Below, piece by piece: positions 17,824-26,764 of a stretch of 64,000 nt of DNA. The stretch is from Rubellimicrobium arenae. GTDB lineage: Bacteria > Pseudomonadota > Alphaproteobacteria > Rhodobacterales > Rhodobacteraceae. A program made the position numbers and the translations under genes. The notes beneath the pieces were generated by a model that was not told the DNA's origin, made no database searches, and saw nothing but the letters and a program-made list of their open reading frames with translations. The stretch lies in contig NZ_JAFMSS010000009.1 in the NCBI RefSeq assembly GCF_017916295.1, forward strand, positions 119,220 through 183,219. Direction: 5' to 3'. Every line of letters begins with the position of its first letter. Position 1 is the first letter of the stretch.

Positions 17824-18750
17824 ATGACCCAAGCCTCCCTTCGCATCGGCACCCGCGGCTCGCCCCTGGCGCTGGCCCAGGCCCACGAAACCCGCGATCG
17901 CCTCATGGCCGCCACGGGCCTGCCGCTGGAAGCCTTCGAGATCGTCGTGATCCGCGTCACCGGCGACGCGGTGCAGGACCGCCCGCTGAGCCAGATCGGC
18001 GGCAAGGGCCTTTTCACCAAGGAGATCGAGGAGGCGCTCCTGGCGGGGGACGTCGACATCGCGGTCCATTCGATGAAGGACATGCCGGTCCTCCAGCCCG
18101 AGGGGCTGGCGCTGGACTGCTTCCTCCCGCGGGAGGATCCGCGCGACGCCTTCGTCACCCTGGACGAACATGCGGGCCTGGCCGACCTGCCCGAGGGGGC
18201 CACGGTCGGAACCTCGTCGCTGCGCCGCCGGGCGCAGCTGCTGGCGCGGCGGCCGGACCTGACCGTGGTGGAGTTCCGGGGCAACGTGCAGACCCGGCTT
18301 TCCAAGCTGGCCCAGGGCGTGGCGCAGGCGACGTTCCTGGCCATGGCGGGGATGAACCGGCTGGGCCTGACCGAGGTGCCGGCACGCCCGATCCCGCCCG
18401 ACGCCATGCTGCCCGCCATCGCCCAGGGCGCCATCGGCGTGGAGCGGCGGCGCGACGACGGGCGCGTCCACGAGATGCTCCGGCTCATTCACGACCGGGA
18501 CACGGGGCTGCGCCTCGCGGCGGAGCGGGCGTTCCTCGCGGGGCTCGACGGGTCCTGCCAGACCCCCATCGCCGGCCTGGCCGAGATCGAGGGCGACCGC
18601 CTGCGGATGCGTGGCGAGATCCTGAAGCCCGACGGGAGCCGGGTGCTGTCCGACGACACCACCGGACCCCTGGAGGAAGGGGCCGAGATCGGCGGGATCA
18701 TGGCGTGCCAGATGCGGCACGAGGTGGGACCGAACTTCTTCCAGGTCTGA
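17824..18750 (+). CDS. hemC: hydroxymethylbilane synthase (porphobilinogen deaminase)
   Basis: A 308-residue HemC, which polymerises four porphobilinogens into hydroxymethylbilane. Visible motifs are the N-terminal IGTRGSPLALAQA, KGLFTKEIEEALL, AVHSMKDMP and the cofactor-binding Cys245 in LDGSCQTPIAG, which holds the dipyrromethane. Its last 53 bases overlap the convergent MFS gene. It is divergent from hemE. Confidence 0.95.
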   Translation: MTQASLRIGTRGSPLALAQAHETRDRLMAATGLPLEAFEIVVIRVTGDAVQDRPLSQIGGKGLFTKEIEEALLAGDVDIAVHSMKDMPVLQPEGLALDCFLPREDPRDAFVTLDEHAGLADLPEGATVGTSSLRRRAQLLARRPDLTVVEFRGNVQTRLSKLAQGVAQATFLAMAGMNRLGLTEVPARPIPPDAMLPAIAQGAIGVERRRDDGRVHEMLRLIHDRDTGLRLAAERAFLAGLDGSCQTPIAGLAEIEGDRLRMRGEILKPDGSRVLSDDTTGPLEEGAEIGGIMACQMRHEVGPNFFQV

Positions 18751-19942
18751 GCCCGCCGCGGTCGAGCCGCAGGATCATGCCCATGGCGGTCAGCGTGGCG
18801 ACCGCGCCCAGGAGCGAGACCGTCGCGTAGCCCTGCGCCCAGGCGCCGAAGCCGTAGATCGCCGTGGACAGCCCTTCGGCCGAGACCCGCTGGATCGCGA
18901 TGAGCGAGGCCCCGGCGCCGGGCCGCGCGTGCAGGAGGTCCTGCAGGTAGGCGATCGCCAGCGTGTAGATCAGCGCTCCGCCCGCCCCGGCGGGAAGGAT
19001 CAGGAGCCAAAGCCACCGCGTCCCGGCCAGGAACGGCAGGAGCGCCAGGAACAGCGCGTAGGTCGCGACCCCCGACGCGATCAGCCAGAGCCGGGGCACG
19101 TGGCGCGCCAGCATCCCCGCCAGGAGGGTGCCCGCGATCTCCACGACCACGAAGAGCCCGAAGAACAGGCCCAGATCGCCCGCCCCGCGCCCGGCGCGGG
19201 CGAAAAGAAGGCCCAGGACGATGCCCGAGATGGCGCCGCCCGCCTGCACGGCGCCCATGAGCACCGTGCGGAGCATCACCGGGCCCGAGGCGATCTCGCC
19301 CAGCGCGGCGCGGAGGCTCAGGCCGGAGCGGTCCTCCCGCCAGGGCGCACGGGAATCATGAGGCCAGTCGCGCAGGATCAGGGCCAGGAGCGCGGCCGCG
19401 ACCAGGCCGATGGCCGGGTAGATGGTGATGAGCGGCACCTCGTCCCGGAAGGCCAGGCCCCAGAGCGGCAGGACGAGCGTGAAGGGCACCGCGAACAGCG
19501 CGCGCAGGACGGCCAGGATGCCGTCCCGCTCTGCGGGCGCGTAACGGCTGGACGCCAGCCGGGCCAGGGCGAAGAACTGCCCGAACAGCGTGCCTGCGAC
19601 GGGCATCAGGAGGATGTGCGCCAGGACGAAGGCCAGCGGCCGGTCCGTCGCCCAGACCAGGAGCGGGCCCAGCACCCCGGCGGCGGCCGACAGGACGGCC
19701 ATGGCCTTGCGCCGGGGCTGCTGGTCCGAGACGATGCCGATCCCCACCGAGGCCGTGACCGAGACCGCCATGGCCAGGAACAGGACCACCGCATATTCCG
19801 GGTCCGTCAGGCCGAAGACCCGCACGGCGATCAGCGACTGGTGGATCCCCAGGGAGGCGGAGAACGTGCCGAAGAGGAACACGCCCCCCGCCACCATCCG
19901 GAGGCTGGGGTCGCGGAGGATCAGGCCGGGGACGGCTCTCAT
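18698..19942 (-). CDS. MFS transporter
   Basis: A 414-residue membrane protein with about twelve hydrophobic segments and a charged central loop, typical of the major facilitator superfamily. The SDQQPRRKAM loop after segment 2 is an MFS motif A variant. The general form resembles sugar-efflux SetA-type transporters, but the substrate is unknown. The start ATG overlaps the stop of the upstream FAD-linked oxidase by one base (TGATG), so the two are probably one operon and may act on related hydroxy acids. The polar C-terminal tail reads antisense into hemC for 53 bases. Confidence 0.85.
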   Translation of the reverse strand: MRAVPGLILRDPSLRMVAGGVFLFGTFSASLGIHQSLIAVRVFGLTDPEYAVVLFLAMAVSVTASVGIGIVSDQQPRRKAMAVLSAAAGVLGPLLVWATDRPLAFVLAHILLMPVAGTLFGQFFALARLASSRYAPAERDGILAVLRALFAVPFTLVLPLWGLAFRDEVPLITIYPAIGLVAAALLALILRDWPHDSRAPWREDRSGLSLRAALGEIASGPVMLRTVLMGAVQAGGAISGIVLGLLFARAGRGAGDLGLFFGLFVVVEIAGTLLAGMLARHVPRLWLIASGVATYALFLALLPFLAGTRWLWLLILPAGAGGALIYTLAIAYLQDLLHARPGAGASLIAIQRVSAEGLSTAIYGFGAWAQGYATVSLLGAVATLTAMGMILRLDRGGLRPGRSSVPPRAASGTP

Positions 19943-21354
19943 CAGGGGGCGGGGACCGTCTTGCCGGGGTTCAGGAGGCCCTGGGGGTCGAGCGCGGCCT
20001 TGAGGCTGCGCATCACCTCAAGGGCAACGGGGTCCTTGTGGGTCCTCATGGCCGGCAGCTTGGACAGGCCGATGCCGTGCTCGGCCGAGAAGCTGCCGCC
20101 CAGGGAGACGGCCGTGTCGTCCACCAGGGCCCGGATGGTCGCGAGGTGGTCCTTGTCGCCCCGGGTCGGATAGGCGGTGTAGTGGATGTTGCCATCCCCG
20201 AGATGGGAGACCACGAAATCGGTGGCCTCGGGGTCCACCTCGGCCAGCCGCCGCCGGATCGTGCCCAGGAAATCCTCGAGCCGGTCGAGAGGCACCGCGA
20301 TGTCGGTGTCCACCCAGAAGGGCTGGGTAAAGGTGATCTCGGCGGCGGATTCGCGCCGCGCCCACATCTCGCGCCGCTGCGCTTCGGACCGCGCGACGAC
20401 CGCGTCCAGGACCTGTCCGCTTTCCATGTGATCCGCCAGCACCTGCTCCACCAGCCCCACCAGCGGAACGGTCCCGTCCGGTCCGGGTTCCGCGTCGCGC
20501 GCCGCGGTGGCGCCGACCTCGACCATGATGTTGTGCTCGTGCGGGTCGGCAAAGGGTTCGCGGGCGCCGGGGATGTGGGCGAGGTGGGCTTCGATGTAGC
20601 TCCTCGGCATGTACTCGAAGGCCTCGACCGCGCCCCCCGTGGCCTCGCGCAGGCGGGCGAGAAGATCGAGCGCCGCCGTGATGGATGGCACCGCGACCAT
20701 CGCCGTGGCATAGGCCCTTGGCCGCGGGACGAGCTTGAGCACCGCCGCCGTGATGATGCCGAGCGTGCCTTCGCCGCCGATGAACAGGTGGCGCAGGGCA
20801 TAGCCCGAGTTGTCCTTGTGCAGCTCGGTCATGAGGTCGAGCACCCGCCCGTCGGCCAGCACGACCTCGAGGCCGAGGCATTGCTCCCGCGCGGAGCCGT
20901 AGCGCAGCACGTTGGAGCCCCCGGCGTTGGTCGACAGCGCGCCTCCCACCATGGCCGAGCCGCGCGCCCCGAAGGTAAGGGGGAACAGGAGCCCCACCTC
21001 CTCGGCCGCGGCGTGGAGCCGGTCGAGGATGACCCCGGCCTCGGCCACGATGAGGCGGGGACCCGGCTTGACCGCGCGGATCCGGTTCAGGCGATCGAGC
21101 GAGAGAACGAGCCGTCCTTCGGCCTGGGTGGCTCCGGTCAGGCCGGTCCGCCCGGAGGCCGGCACCACCGGGATCCCGGCTGCATGCACCAGCTTCATGA
21201 CCTGAGACACCTCGGCGGTCGAGCCGGGACGCACCACGGCCAGGGGCGTGCCCTTGTAGGCGCCGGTCCAGTCCCGCCCCCAGGGGGCCATCGCGTCCCC
21301 GGCGAGCACATTGGCGGCGCCCACGATCCGGGCGATGGGGTCGATGATGTCCAT
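19942..21354 (-). CDS. FAD-binding oxidase (GlcD/D-lactate/D-2-hydroxyacid dehydrogenase family)
   Basis: A 470-residue flavoprotein. An FAD-binding type 4 domain (about 40-215) shows AVVRPGSTAEV, PASGRTGLTG, GGALSTNAGG and GGEGTLGIIT. The C-terminal FAD-linked oxidase domain has the catalytic/metal HLGDGNIHY and the terminal EHGIG. This pattern fits enzymes that oxidise glycolate, D-lactate or D-2-hydroxyglutarate. ATG at 21354 has GGGAGG upstream. It is translationally linked to the MFS gene. It ends the ordinary core region before the tRNA. Confidence 0.9.
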   Translation of the reverse strand: MDIIDPIARIVGAANVLAGDAMAPWGRDWTGAYKGTPLAVVRPGSTAEVSQVMKLVHAAGIPVVPASGRTGLTGATQAEGRLVLSLDRLNRIRAVKPGPRLIVAEAGVILDRLHAAAEEVGLLFPLTFGARGSAMVGGALSTNAGGSNVLRYGSAREQCLGLEVVLADGRVLDLMTELHKDNSGYALRHLFIGGEGTLGIITAAVLKLVPRPRAYATAMVAVPSITAALDLLARLREATGGAVEAFEYMPRSYIEAHLAHIPGAREPFADPHEHNIMVEVGATAARDAEPGPDGTVPLVGLVEQVLADHMESGQVLDAVVARSEAQRREMWARRESAAEITFTQPFWVDTDIAVPLDRLEDFLGTIRRRLAEVDPEATDFVVSHLGDGNIHYTAYPTRGDKDHLATIRALVDDTAVSLGGSFSAEHGIGLSKLPAMRTHKDPVALEVMRSLKAALDPQGLLNPGKTVPAP

Positions 21355-21470
21355 GGGGTCCTCCCGTCACGCGTCCGCCTTGATGAACGACTTCGGCAGC
21401 GCCCGGAAGGGGGGCGCATCCACTTTGGCGGTTGACGCCGCCTCTCCCAGGGCTTAAGTGCAACCCCCGT

Positions 21471-21547
21471 GGCGGAGTAGCTCAGTTGGTTAGAGCGGCG
21501 GAATCATAATCCGTGTGTCGGGGGTTCAAATCCCTCCTCCGCTACCA
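21471..21547 (+). tRNA. tRNA-Met (CAT), elongator type
   Basis: A 77-base cloverleaf with encoded CCA. The acceptor stem is GGCGGAG/CTCCGCT, the anticodon stem GCGGA/TCCGT around the loop ATCATAA (anticodon CAT), and the T-loop TTCAAAT. The first acceptor pair is G-T, and the anticodon stem lacks the three consecutive G-C pairs of initiators, so elongator tRNA-Met is likeliest; tRNA-Ile2 (CAT, lysidine) cannot be excluded. Its 3' end borders a region of different character. Confidence 0.93.
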
Positions 21548-21549
21548 CC
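21537..21549 (+). repeat. tRNA 3'-end copy of a 13-bp direct repeat (candidate att)
   Basis: CTCCGCTACCACC spans the end of the tRNA acceptor arm and the two bases after CCA. The same 13 bases recur in the same orientation at 32371-32383. Confidence 0.35.
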
Positions 21550-22110
21550 CCAAACCTTGATTTGTAGGGAATAAAGTAGTTAGAACGCTGGCTCCATCAT
21601 GCTATGGAGACTCTCGTTCACTGGTCTGGGGTACGCCCGGGCTACAGAATGCATTGGCTGTGACGCAGCGAGTGGTAGCGAACAGCCTCTCAACGAAGGC
21701 GGTGGCTCCTCGAATCGAGGGAACTCAGCTCGGCGCAGGCCTGTTAGGCTGCCGAGGCGCCCGACGCTCTGCCGCTGCGTCTCATGCCTGTCTTGCCTCG
21801 GTTCCTCCAACACTGGCGATGCATCGGCGACGGGCACTCTGAGCAGTGGAGTGGCACTGGCCTCGGGAAGGTCGACAAGGTGCTCAAGCCGCTCGCAGTC
21901 GGTCGCGTCGGTCCCATGGTCCTGTCTGAGGCCTGCCTCAGCTAGCGCGAACTCGTCGGTGGCGTGGTTGCCTTCCAGCCACGAGGCAATCTGCGCTTCA
22001 AGATGGATCCGCGGTCAAAATCACTGCACCTTCTTGGACAACATCGCGCTTCGCTTCGAGCGTTGAGGCGACCAAAGCGAGTTCAGGACTGTTCGGCCGA
22101 CAACTTGGTC
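21550..22110. other. 561-bp gap after tRNA-Met, no gene recognised
   Basis: Base composition drops below that of the flanking genes. A frame on the minus strand is open over about 430 bases (21580-22010) but has no start with a ribosome site and ends in close in-frame stops; it may be a decayed gene. No integrase or transposase motif could be read. Confidence 0.5.
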
Positions 22111-23967
22111 TTAGGCTGCCGACGAACGCACGCCTCTGCGAGACTTGTCAAACACGATCGTGCCTTCAGGCTCCCATCCTGGCAACGCGCCTTGGGCGTC
22201 CACACTGCTTTGGGCTTCCTCCATCGCGTCCAGCCGCGCCAAGAGCCGTCTCGCTCCGACCCGCTCAGCCACCATGCGCGCGGCCGCGCGCTCCATATGT
22301 GCGCGCGCGCCGTCGCCGGTCTGCTCCATCAGTTCCGCAACCCGGAGGTGCAGGCGAGCGGCATGGAACTCGTGCCGCACGCCGAGCCAAAGCTGGCGAG
22401 CCAGCTGGCACGTGGTAATCGCGGCGGCGACCTGGCCGTCGTGGACCATGAGTTCGGCCTGGGCCTCGAGGGCCATGGCCTGGATGGCGGGGATGGGCGT
22501 TGCGTCGCGGCGGCCGCCCAGCTCGGCCAGCGCCGCAGCCGCCTCCTCGACGAGACCCGCGCCGGCCGCGATTTGTGCCTTGTTGGCCAGGAGCCAGCCC
22601 CGGCGCTGGCGCGCGTGCCAGGACCCCCCCTCCAAGGAACGGTCGAGCGCGGCCAGGGCGCTCGGCACATCCCCCGCCTCCGCCACGAGCCGGGCCAGAC
22701 CGGGCTCGCCGTCCCAGCCGAGACTCATGCACAGCTGGTAGTCGCCGCGGGCCGCCTCGGGCTCGCCCATCATTGCCCGGATGTCACCCCGGACCCGGTA
22801 GGCGTCACCCAGTTCCCAAGTGCCTTCCTCGATCAGCGCGGGGATGGCGATGTCGATCTCGCGCAAGGCCTCCGCCAAGCGGCCAACCGAGGCTAAGACG
22901 TCCGCGCCATGGAGGCGGCACGCGCCCGTGATCCCCGCGTAGGCCATGCTGCACCAGAACTCGAAGCCGGGGCTCCACTGCGCCGCGCGCGACCAGTCGG
23001 CGAACATGCGGCAGCTCCACAGGATTGAGCAGTAGATCACGCTGCCCGTGTGCGGGTCTATCTCGCTCGACAGCGCCGTGGCGGCGGCCAGATCCTGCCG
23101 CGCCCGCCCCGTCTCCACATCCCCCAGGGTCATGCGGTAGAAGCCCTCGTAGGCGATCGCGAGGGCGCGCATGGCGATCGAGGACGACGTCTCCGCCAGT
23201 TGCACCGCCCTTCGGATCAGGTCCAGGGCTGCATCCGGCTCCCCGTCGAACGCGGCTTGGCGCGACTTCATCCAAAGCAGGAACGCCTCGACCTCCGTTG
23301 GTCCATCCGAGCCCAAGAGCTCCTCGGCCCGGGCGATCCAAGCCCTGCTCGCCTCGGCGTGGCCCAGTTCGAAGTTGACCGTGCCAAGCCTGACGGCCGA
23401 GCGGGCCGCCTTGTAAGGTGCCCCCTGACCCAGATGACCTTCAACCGCGCGGGCATGAAGCGGCCGGGAGGCGTTGAGGCGGCCCTGGCATTCGAGGGTA
23501 TAGGCCCAAAGGTCGAGGTCCTCTGGGCCGAGGCGGTTGACCTGGTCGGCCTCGGCGAAGCGAGACGAGGCTTCGGTCCAGCGGCGCGCCTCGGCTGCCT
23601 GCCGGGCGCGGTCCAAGGCCAGGGACATCCCGGCGCTCTGGGTGGGGCCGATCTCTGCCAGCGTCGCACGATCCAGCGCAAAGCGGTAGCCCAGTCGTGG
23701 GACGTTGCGCAGGGCACCCTCCAGCCCGCCGGCCTTCAGGGCCGTTCGCGCCAGGCTCACCGCCCGCTGAACCGAGGCTTCGGTAACGTGCAGGCCCGGC
23801 CAGAGCGCATCCATCAGCTCATCTTTGGGCACCACACGCCCAGCATGTCGCACGAGGTAGGCGAGGAGACTGAGCACCAATGGCTGGATGGGAAGCTCCT
23901 CGCCCTTCAGCCGCAGGCTGTGGGCCGCCTCATCCAGCTCGAAGTCTCCGAACACGAAAGCTGCCAT
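22111..23967 (-). CDS. winged-helix transcriptional regulator with TPR-like C-terminal domain
   Basis: A 618-residue protein. Residues 1-100 form an OmpR/PhoB-type winged helix (FVFGDFELDEAAHSLRLKG, then LLAYLVRHAGRVVPKDEL, LWPGLHVTEASVQRAVSLAR and LRNVPRLGYRF), as in CadC-like regulators without a receiver. The remaining 500 residues are Ala/Leu-rich helical repeats of TPR style, probably a ligand or protein sensor. No membrane segment is visible, so it should be cytoplasmic. AGGTGAA precedes ATG 23967. It is divergent from the DUF1127/RTX genes, and the 138-base space holds three direct repeats, suggesting it controls itself and them. Confidence 0.85.
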   Translation of the reverse strand: MAAFVFGDFELDEAAHSLRLKGEELPIQPLVLSLLAYLVRHAGRVVPKDELMDALWPGLHVTEASVQRAVSLARTALKAGGLEGALRNVPRLGYRFALDRATLAEIGPTQSAGMSLALDRARQAAEARRWTEASSRFAEADQVNRLGPEDLDLWAYTLECQGRLNASRPLHARAVEGHLGQGAPYKAARSAVRLGTVNFELGHAEASRAWIARAEELLGSDGPTEVEAFLLWMKSRQAAFDGEPDAALDLIRRAVQLAETSSSIAMRALAIAYEGFYRMTLGDVETGRARQDLAAATALSSEIDPHTGSVIYCSILWSCRMFADWSRAAQWSPGFEFWCSMAYAGITGACRLHGADVLASVGRLAEALREIDIAIPALIEEGTWELGDAYRVRGDIRAMMGEPEAARGDYQLCMSLGWDGEPGLARLVAEAGDVPSALAALDRSLEGGSWHARQRRGWLLANKAQIAAGAGLVEEAAAALAELGGRRDATPIPAIQAMALEAQAELMVHDGQVAAAITTCQLARQLWLGVRHEFHAARLHLRVAELMEQTGDGARAHMERAAARMVAERVGARRLLARLDAMEEAQSSVDAQGALPGWEPEGTIVFDKSRRGVRSSAA

Positions 23968-24013
23968 GAGCTTCACCTGAAGGATAAGCACCTGCGGCCC
24001 TATGATACACGAA

Positions 24014-24040
24014 CGGTAAGGTTCCGGTAAGGACGGTAAG
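24014..24040 (+). promoter_or_regulatory. triple direct repeat CGGTAAG (candidate operator)
   Basis: CGGTAAG occurs at 24014-24020, 24025-24031 and 24034-24040, spaced 11 and 9 bases, about one helical turn. It sits between the winged-helix regulator and the DUF1127 gene. PhoB-type winged helices bind direct repeats with such spacing, so autoregulation is a reasonable inference. Confidence 0.45.
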
Positions 24041-24105
24041 CGCCGCGTGCAGGTATGGAGGACGGGCCATGCGGCACGCGTGGTGTTTTGACCAGAGCTG
24101 ATACC

Positions 24106-24303
24106 ATGAGCATTATCCTCTCTACCCCCGCCCAGCCCCGAACCTATGGGACTTGGGCCCGCATTGGCCGGATCTCCCGAGCGCTCAGGGCTCACGAGGA
24201 TCGCGTCCATCTCCATGCGTTGTCCGACCATATGCTGAACGACATGGGGTTCCTGCGCGATCAGATCGACGACGTCCTGCGCGGCGTTGTCCGCCGCCCG
24301 TAA
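24106..24303 (+). CDS. DUF1127 small protein
   Basis: A 65-residue basic protein whose C-terminal half (HLHALSDHMLNDMGFLRDQIDDVLRG) has the DUF1127 pattern, in short: L-x-x-LSD-x-L-x-D-x-G-x-x-RDQI. Small DUF1127 proteins in alphaproteobacteria have been linked to phosphate/carbon metabolism and RNA turnover; the role of this one is unknown. ATG at 24106 is the only start giving a normal length. It is the first gene after the repeat-bearing promoter region. Confidence 0.8.
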   Translation: MSIILSTPAQPRTYGTWARIGRISRALRAHEDRVHLHALSDHMLNDMGFLRDQIDDVLRGVVRRP

Positions 24304-24405
24304 GGCCGGCCGCGACCCGCCTCGGACTACCCAGCCAACCACGCCCGGCGGCCTCGCTCGGCTGCCGCAGCACTTTCCCTTTTGACCAATTGGTTGAGAC
24401 CTTTC

Positions 24406-26541
24406 ATGGCAACCCTCGACTTTTCCCAATCGAAACACTGGTTCTCGATGACCGACCCCCAGTTCGTCGGCTTCAGGACCGCTCTCACGATCCAGCCCGA
24501 CCTTTGGCAGTTCATCACGCCTGGCGGTCACACCGTCACGCTCCACGGCAGCGGTCTCACCTACGACGCGTCCGGGCGGGCGAAGACCGGGACTGTGACC
24601 TCCATCTCCTTCGACCTGGGCAACAACGGCTCGCCTGATGTCACGATCACCGGCATCAGCGCCCCGGCGGCGCTTCTCGACAACGGGCCAACTGACTTCT
24701 GGCGCTTCTTGGAGGGCAACGACGTACTTCTTGGTCCTGCCGTAGCGCAGGGCGCCTTGGACGCGACCATCTACATGGTCGGGGACGGCGGGGCGGCGCG
24801 GCCCGGTCGCCAAGCCGGCGGCAGTGACGTGATCCACACCGGCGACGGCCGCGTCGTCGCTTATGGTGACGTGGAAACCGTCGGCAGCCCTGTCGCTGGC
24901 ACGCGGACATCGGACTACCGCGGCGGCAATGATGAGATCCTGAGCCTGGAGACCGCAAAGTTCAGGCACCTGACAGGCGACGCGGGCAGCGTTCACGCGG
25001 GAAGCAAGCTCACCGGCGGCCACGACACCATCCTGATCCGGGCCACGCTGCCGTCCTACGCCGTGGGCGATGCCCTCAGCGTCGGAGGCGCTGGCGGCAC
25101 CCTGACGCAGGTGGTCGGCGGCAACGACCAGATCACGGCCGGCCTCAACTTCAACGGCAAGCTGGTCGGCGACGTACATGATCAATACGCCGACAGTCTC
25201 GTGCGGGGCGGCGCCGACACGATCCGGGGCGGCGAGCTGGGCGAGGTCATCATCGGCGACGTGTACCGCTTGGCCAGCGGAAGGCTGATCGGTGGCAACG
25301 ACGCCATTGAGGGTAACGGCGGCAACGACACCATATACGGCGACAGCTACTTTGCGGATGGCTACAGCACGATCACCGGCGGCCACGATGTCATTGATGC
25401 CGGCTCGGGCGACGACGAGGTCCATGGTGACTACGGCAACGGCGGCAACGGCAACGTCGGTGGCGACGACCGGCTCACCGGTGGCAACGGCAACGACCGA
25501 CTCGACGGCGACGCCGGCAACGACGTCCTCTACGGAGGCTCGGGGCTTGATGGGCTTGTCGGCGACGAGGGCGACGACGTCCTCTACGCCGGGACGCAGA
25601 GCGACTACCTCTACGCCGGATCCGGCAACGACATGCTCGACGGCGGAGCCGGGGCCGATGACATGAGGGGGGGAGCCGGCGACGACACCTACCTCGTCGA
25701 CGACTTCGGCGACAAGGTGATGGAAGGCGCGAACGCCGGCACCGACACCGTGTGGTCGGCCATGTCCGGCTACACGCTCGGTGGCAATGTCGAGGATCTG
25801 ATCTTCTACGGCTTGGGCGGCTTCACCGGCGTCGGCAACAGCCTTGGCAACACCATCTCGGGAGGTGCTTTGGCCGACCGGCTCCATGGCGAGGGCGGCA
25901 ACGATACGCTCTTGGGCGGCGCCGGCGCGGACCTCTTGGCCGGCGGAGCGGGGATCGACACCGTGTCCTACGCCTCGGCCACCACCGGAGGGGTCGACGC
26001 CCGCCTGACCGGGAACTCGATCTACTTCGGCGGCGACGCCCTGGGGGATGTCTACGTGGGTGTCGAGAACCTCACCGGCTCCGACTTCCGGGACAACCTC
26101 CACGGCGACAACGGAGCCAACACGCTCGCCGGGGGGTTGGAGCAGGACAACCTTTATGGCTACGGCGGCGCCGACACGCTGATCGGCGGCGGCGGGGCCG
26201 ACACCCTCCTGGGCGGGGAGGGCAACGACATCTTTGTCTTCACCGCCCGCAACGAGGGCCGAGACACAGTGGTCGACTTCAACCGCCTCGTCGGCAACGA
26301 CGACCGGCTTGTCTTCGAGGGCGACGCCTTTGGCGGGCTCGCGGAGGGGGCGCTCGCTGCAGGCCGCTTCGTCGCCAACACCAGCGGGCTGGCGACCACT
26401 TCGAACCAGCGCTTCGTCTACGAGACCGACACTGGGGTCCTGCGCTTTGATGCCAACGGCTCGGCCGCGGGCGGAGTTACGGAGCTCGCCGTCTTCTCGG
26501 GCGGCGCGGTGATTACGGCAGCCGACGTCCTTATCGTCTGA
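24406..26541 (+). CDS. RTX calcium-binding surface/secreted protein
   Basis: A 711-residue acidic protein. The N-terminal 270 residues form a non-repetitive domain with beta character and no signal peptide. Nonapeptide RTX repeats (GGxGxDxxx, for example GGNGNDRLDG, GDAGNDVLYG, GGAGADDMRG) occupy about 273-430, 490-525 and 560-615, separated by an insert that includes DDTYLVDDFGD, typical of RTX proteins. The end (about 615-711) resembles the serralysin-type C-terminal region that carries a type I secretion signal. Probably exported by an ABC/MFP/TolC system, not seen here. Start at 24406 ATG; ribosome site weak. Confidence 0.88.
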   Translation: MATLDFSQSKHWFSMTDPQFVGFRTALTIQPDLWQFITPGGHTVTLHGSGLTYDASGRAKTGTVTSISFDLGNNGSPDVTITGISAPAALLDNGPTDFWRFLEGNDVLLGPAVAQGALDATIYMVGDGGAARPGRQAGGSDVIHTGDGRVVAYGDVETVGSPVAGTRTSDYRGGNDEILSLETAKFRHLTGDAGSVHAGSKLTGGHDTILIRATLPSYAVGDALSVGGAGGTLTQVVGGNDQITAGLNFNGKLVGDVHDQYADSLVRGGADTIRGGELGEVIIGDVYRLASGRLIGGNDAIEGNGGNDTIYGDSYFADGYSTITGGHDVIDAGSGDDEVHGDYGNGGNGNVGGDDRLTGGNGNDRLDGDAGNDVLYGGSGLDGLVGDEGDDVLYAGTQSDYLYAGSGNDMLDGGAGADDMRGGAGDDTYLVDDFGDKVMEGANAGTDTVWSAMSGYTLGGNVEDLIFYGLGGFTGVGNSLGNTISGGALADRLHGEGGNDTLLGGAGADLLAGGAGIDTVSYASATTGGVDARLTGNSIYFGGDALGDVYVGVENLTGSDFRDNLHGDNGANTLAGGLEQDNLYGYGGADTLIGGGGADTLLGGEGNDIFVFTARNEGRDTVVDFNRLVGNDDRLVFEGDAFGGLAEGALAAGRFVANTSGLATTSNQRFVYETDTGVLRFDANGSAAGGVTELAVFSGGAVITAADVLIV

Positions 26542-26764
26542 GCGGCTGGGCGACGTCCGGCGCTCCGCCGAGTGGCCGTCGCGAGAGAGCCCGCTGGCCA
26601 TCCTGACCACTCCCCTCTCCCGGAGATCCACCATGACCCCGACCGCTCACAGCCTGCCACGCCTCTGCCTGGTCGACGAGGCCGGCCACACGAAACCACA
26701 CCACCAGCAGACAGGGCCCCTAAAGGGCGGCCCGAACCAACCTTCATCCTCGAAAGATCAAATC

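Noticed and set aside
22111..26634. A 4.5-kb continuous open frame on the minus strand, extending the regulator through the whole antisense of the first RTX gene
   Set aside because: The regulator's winged-helix domain begins at 23967 with a ribosome site; the part upstream is the mirror of RTX repeats and has no family-like sequence. High GC content keeps antisense frames open.
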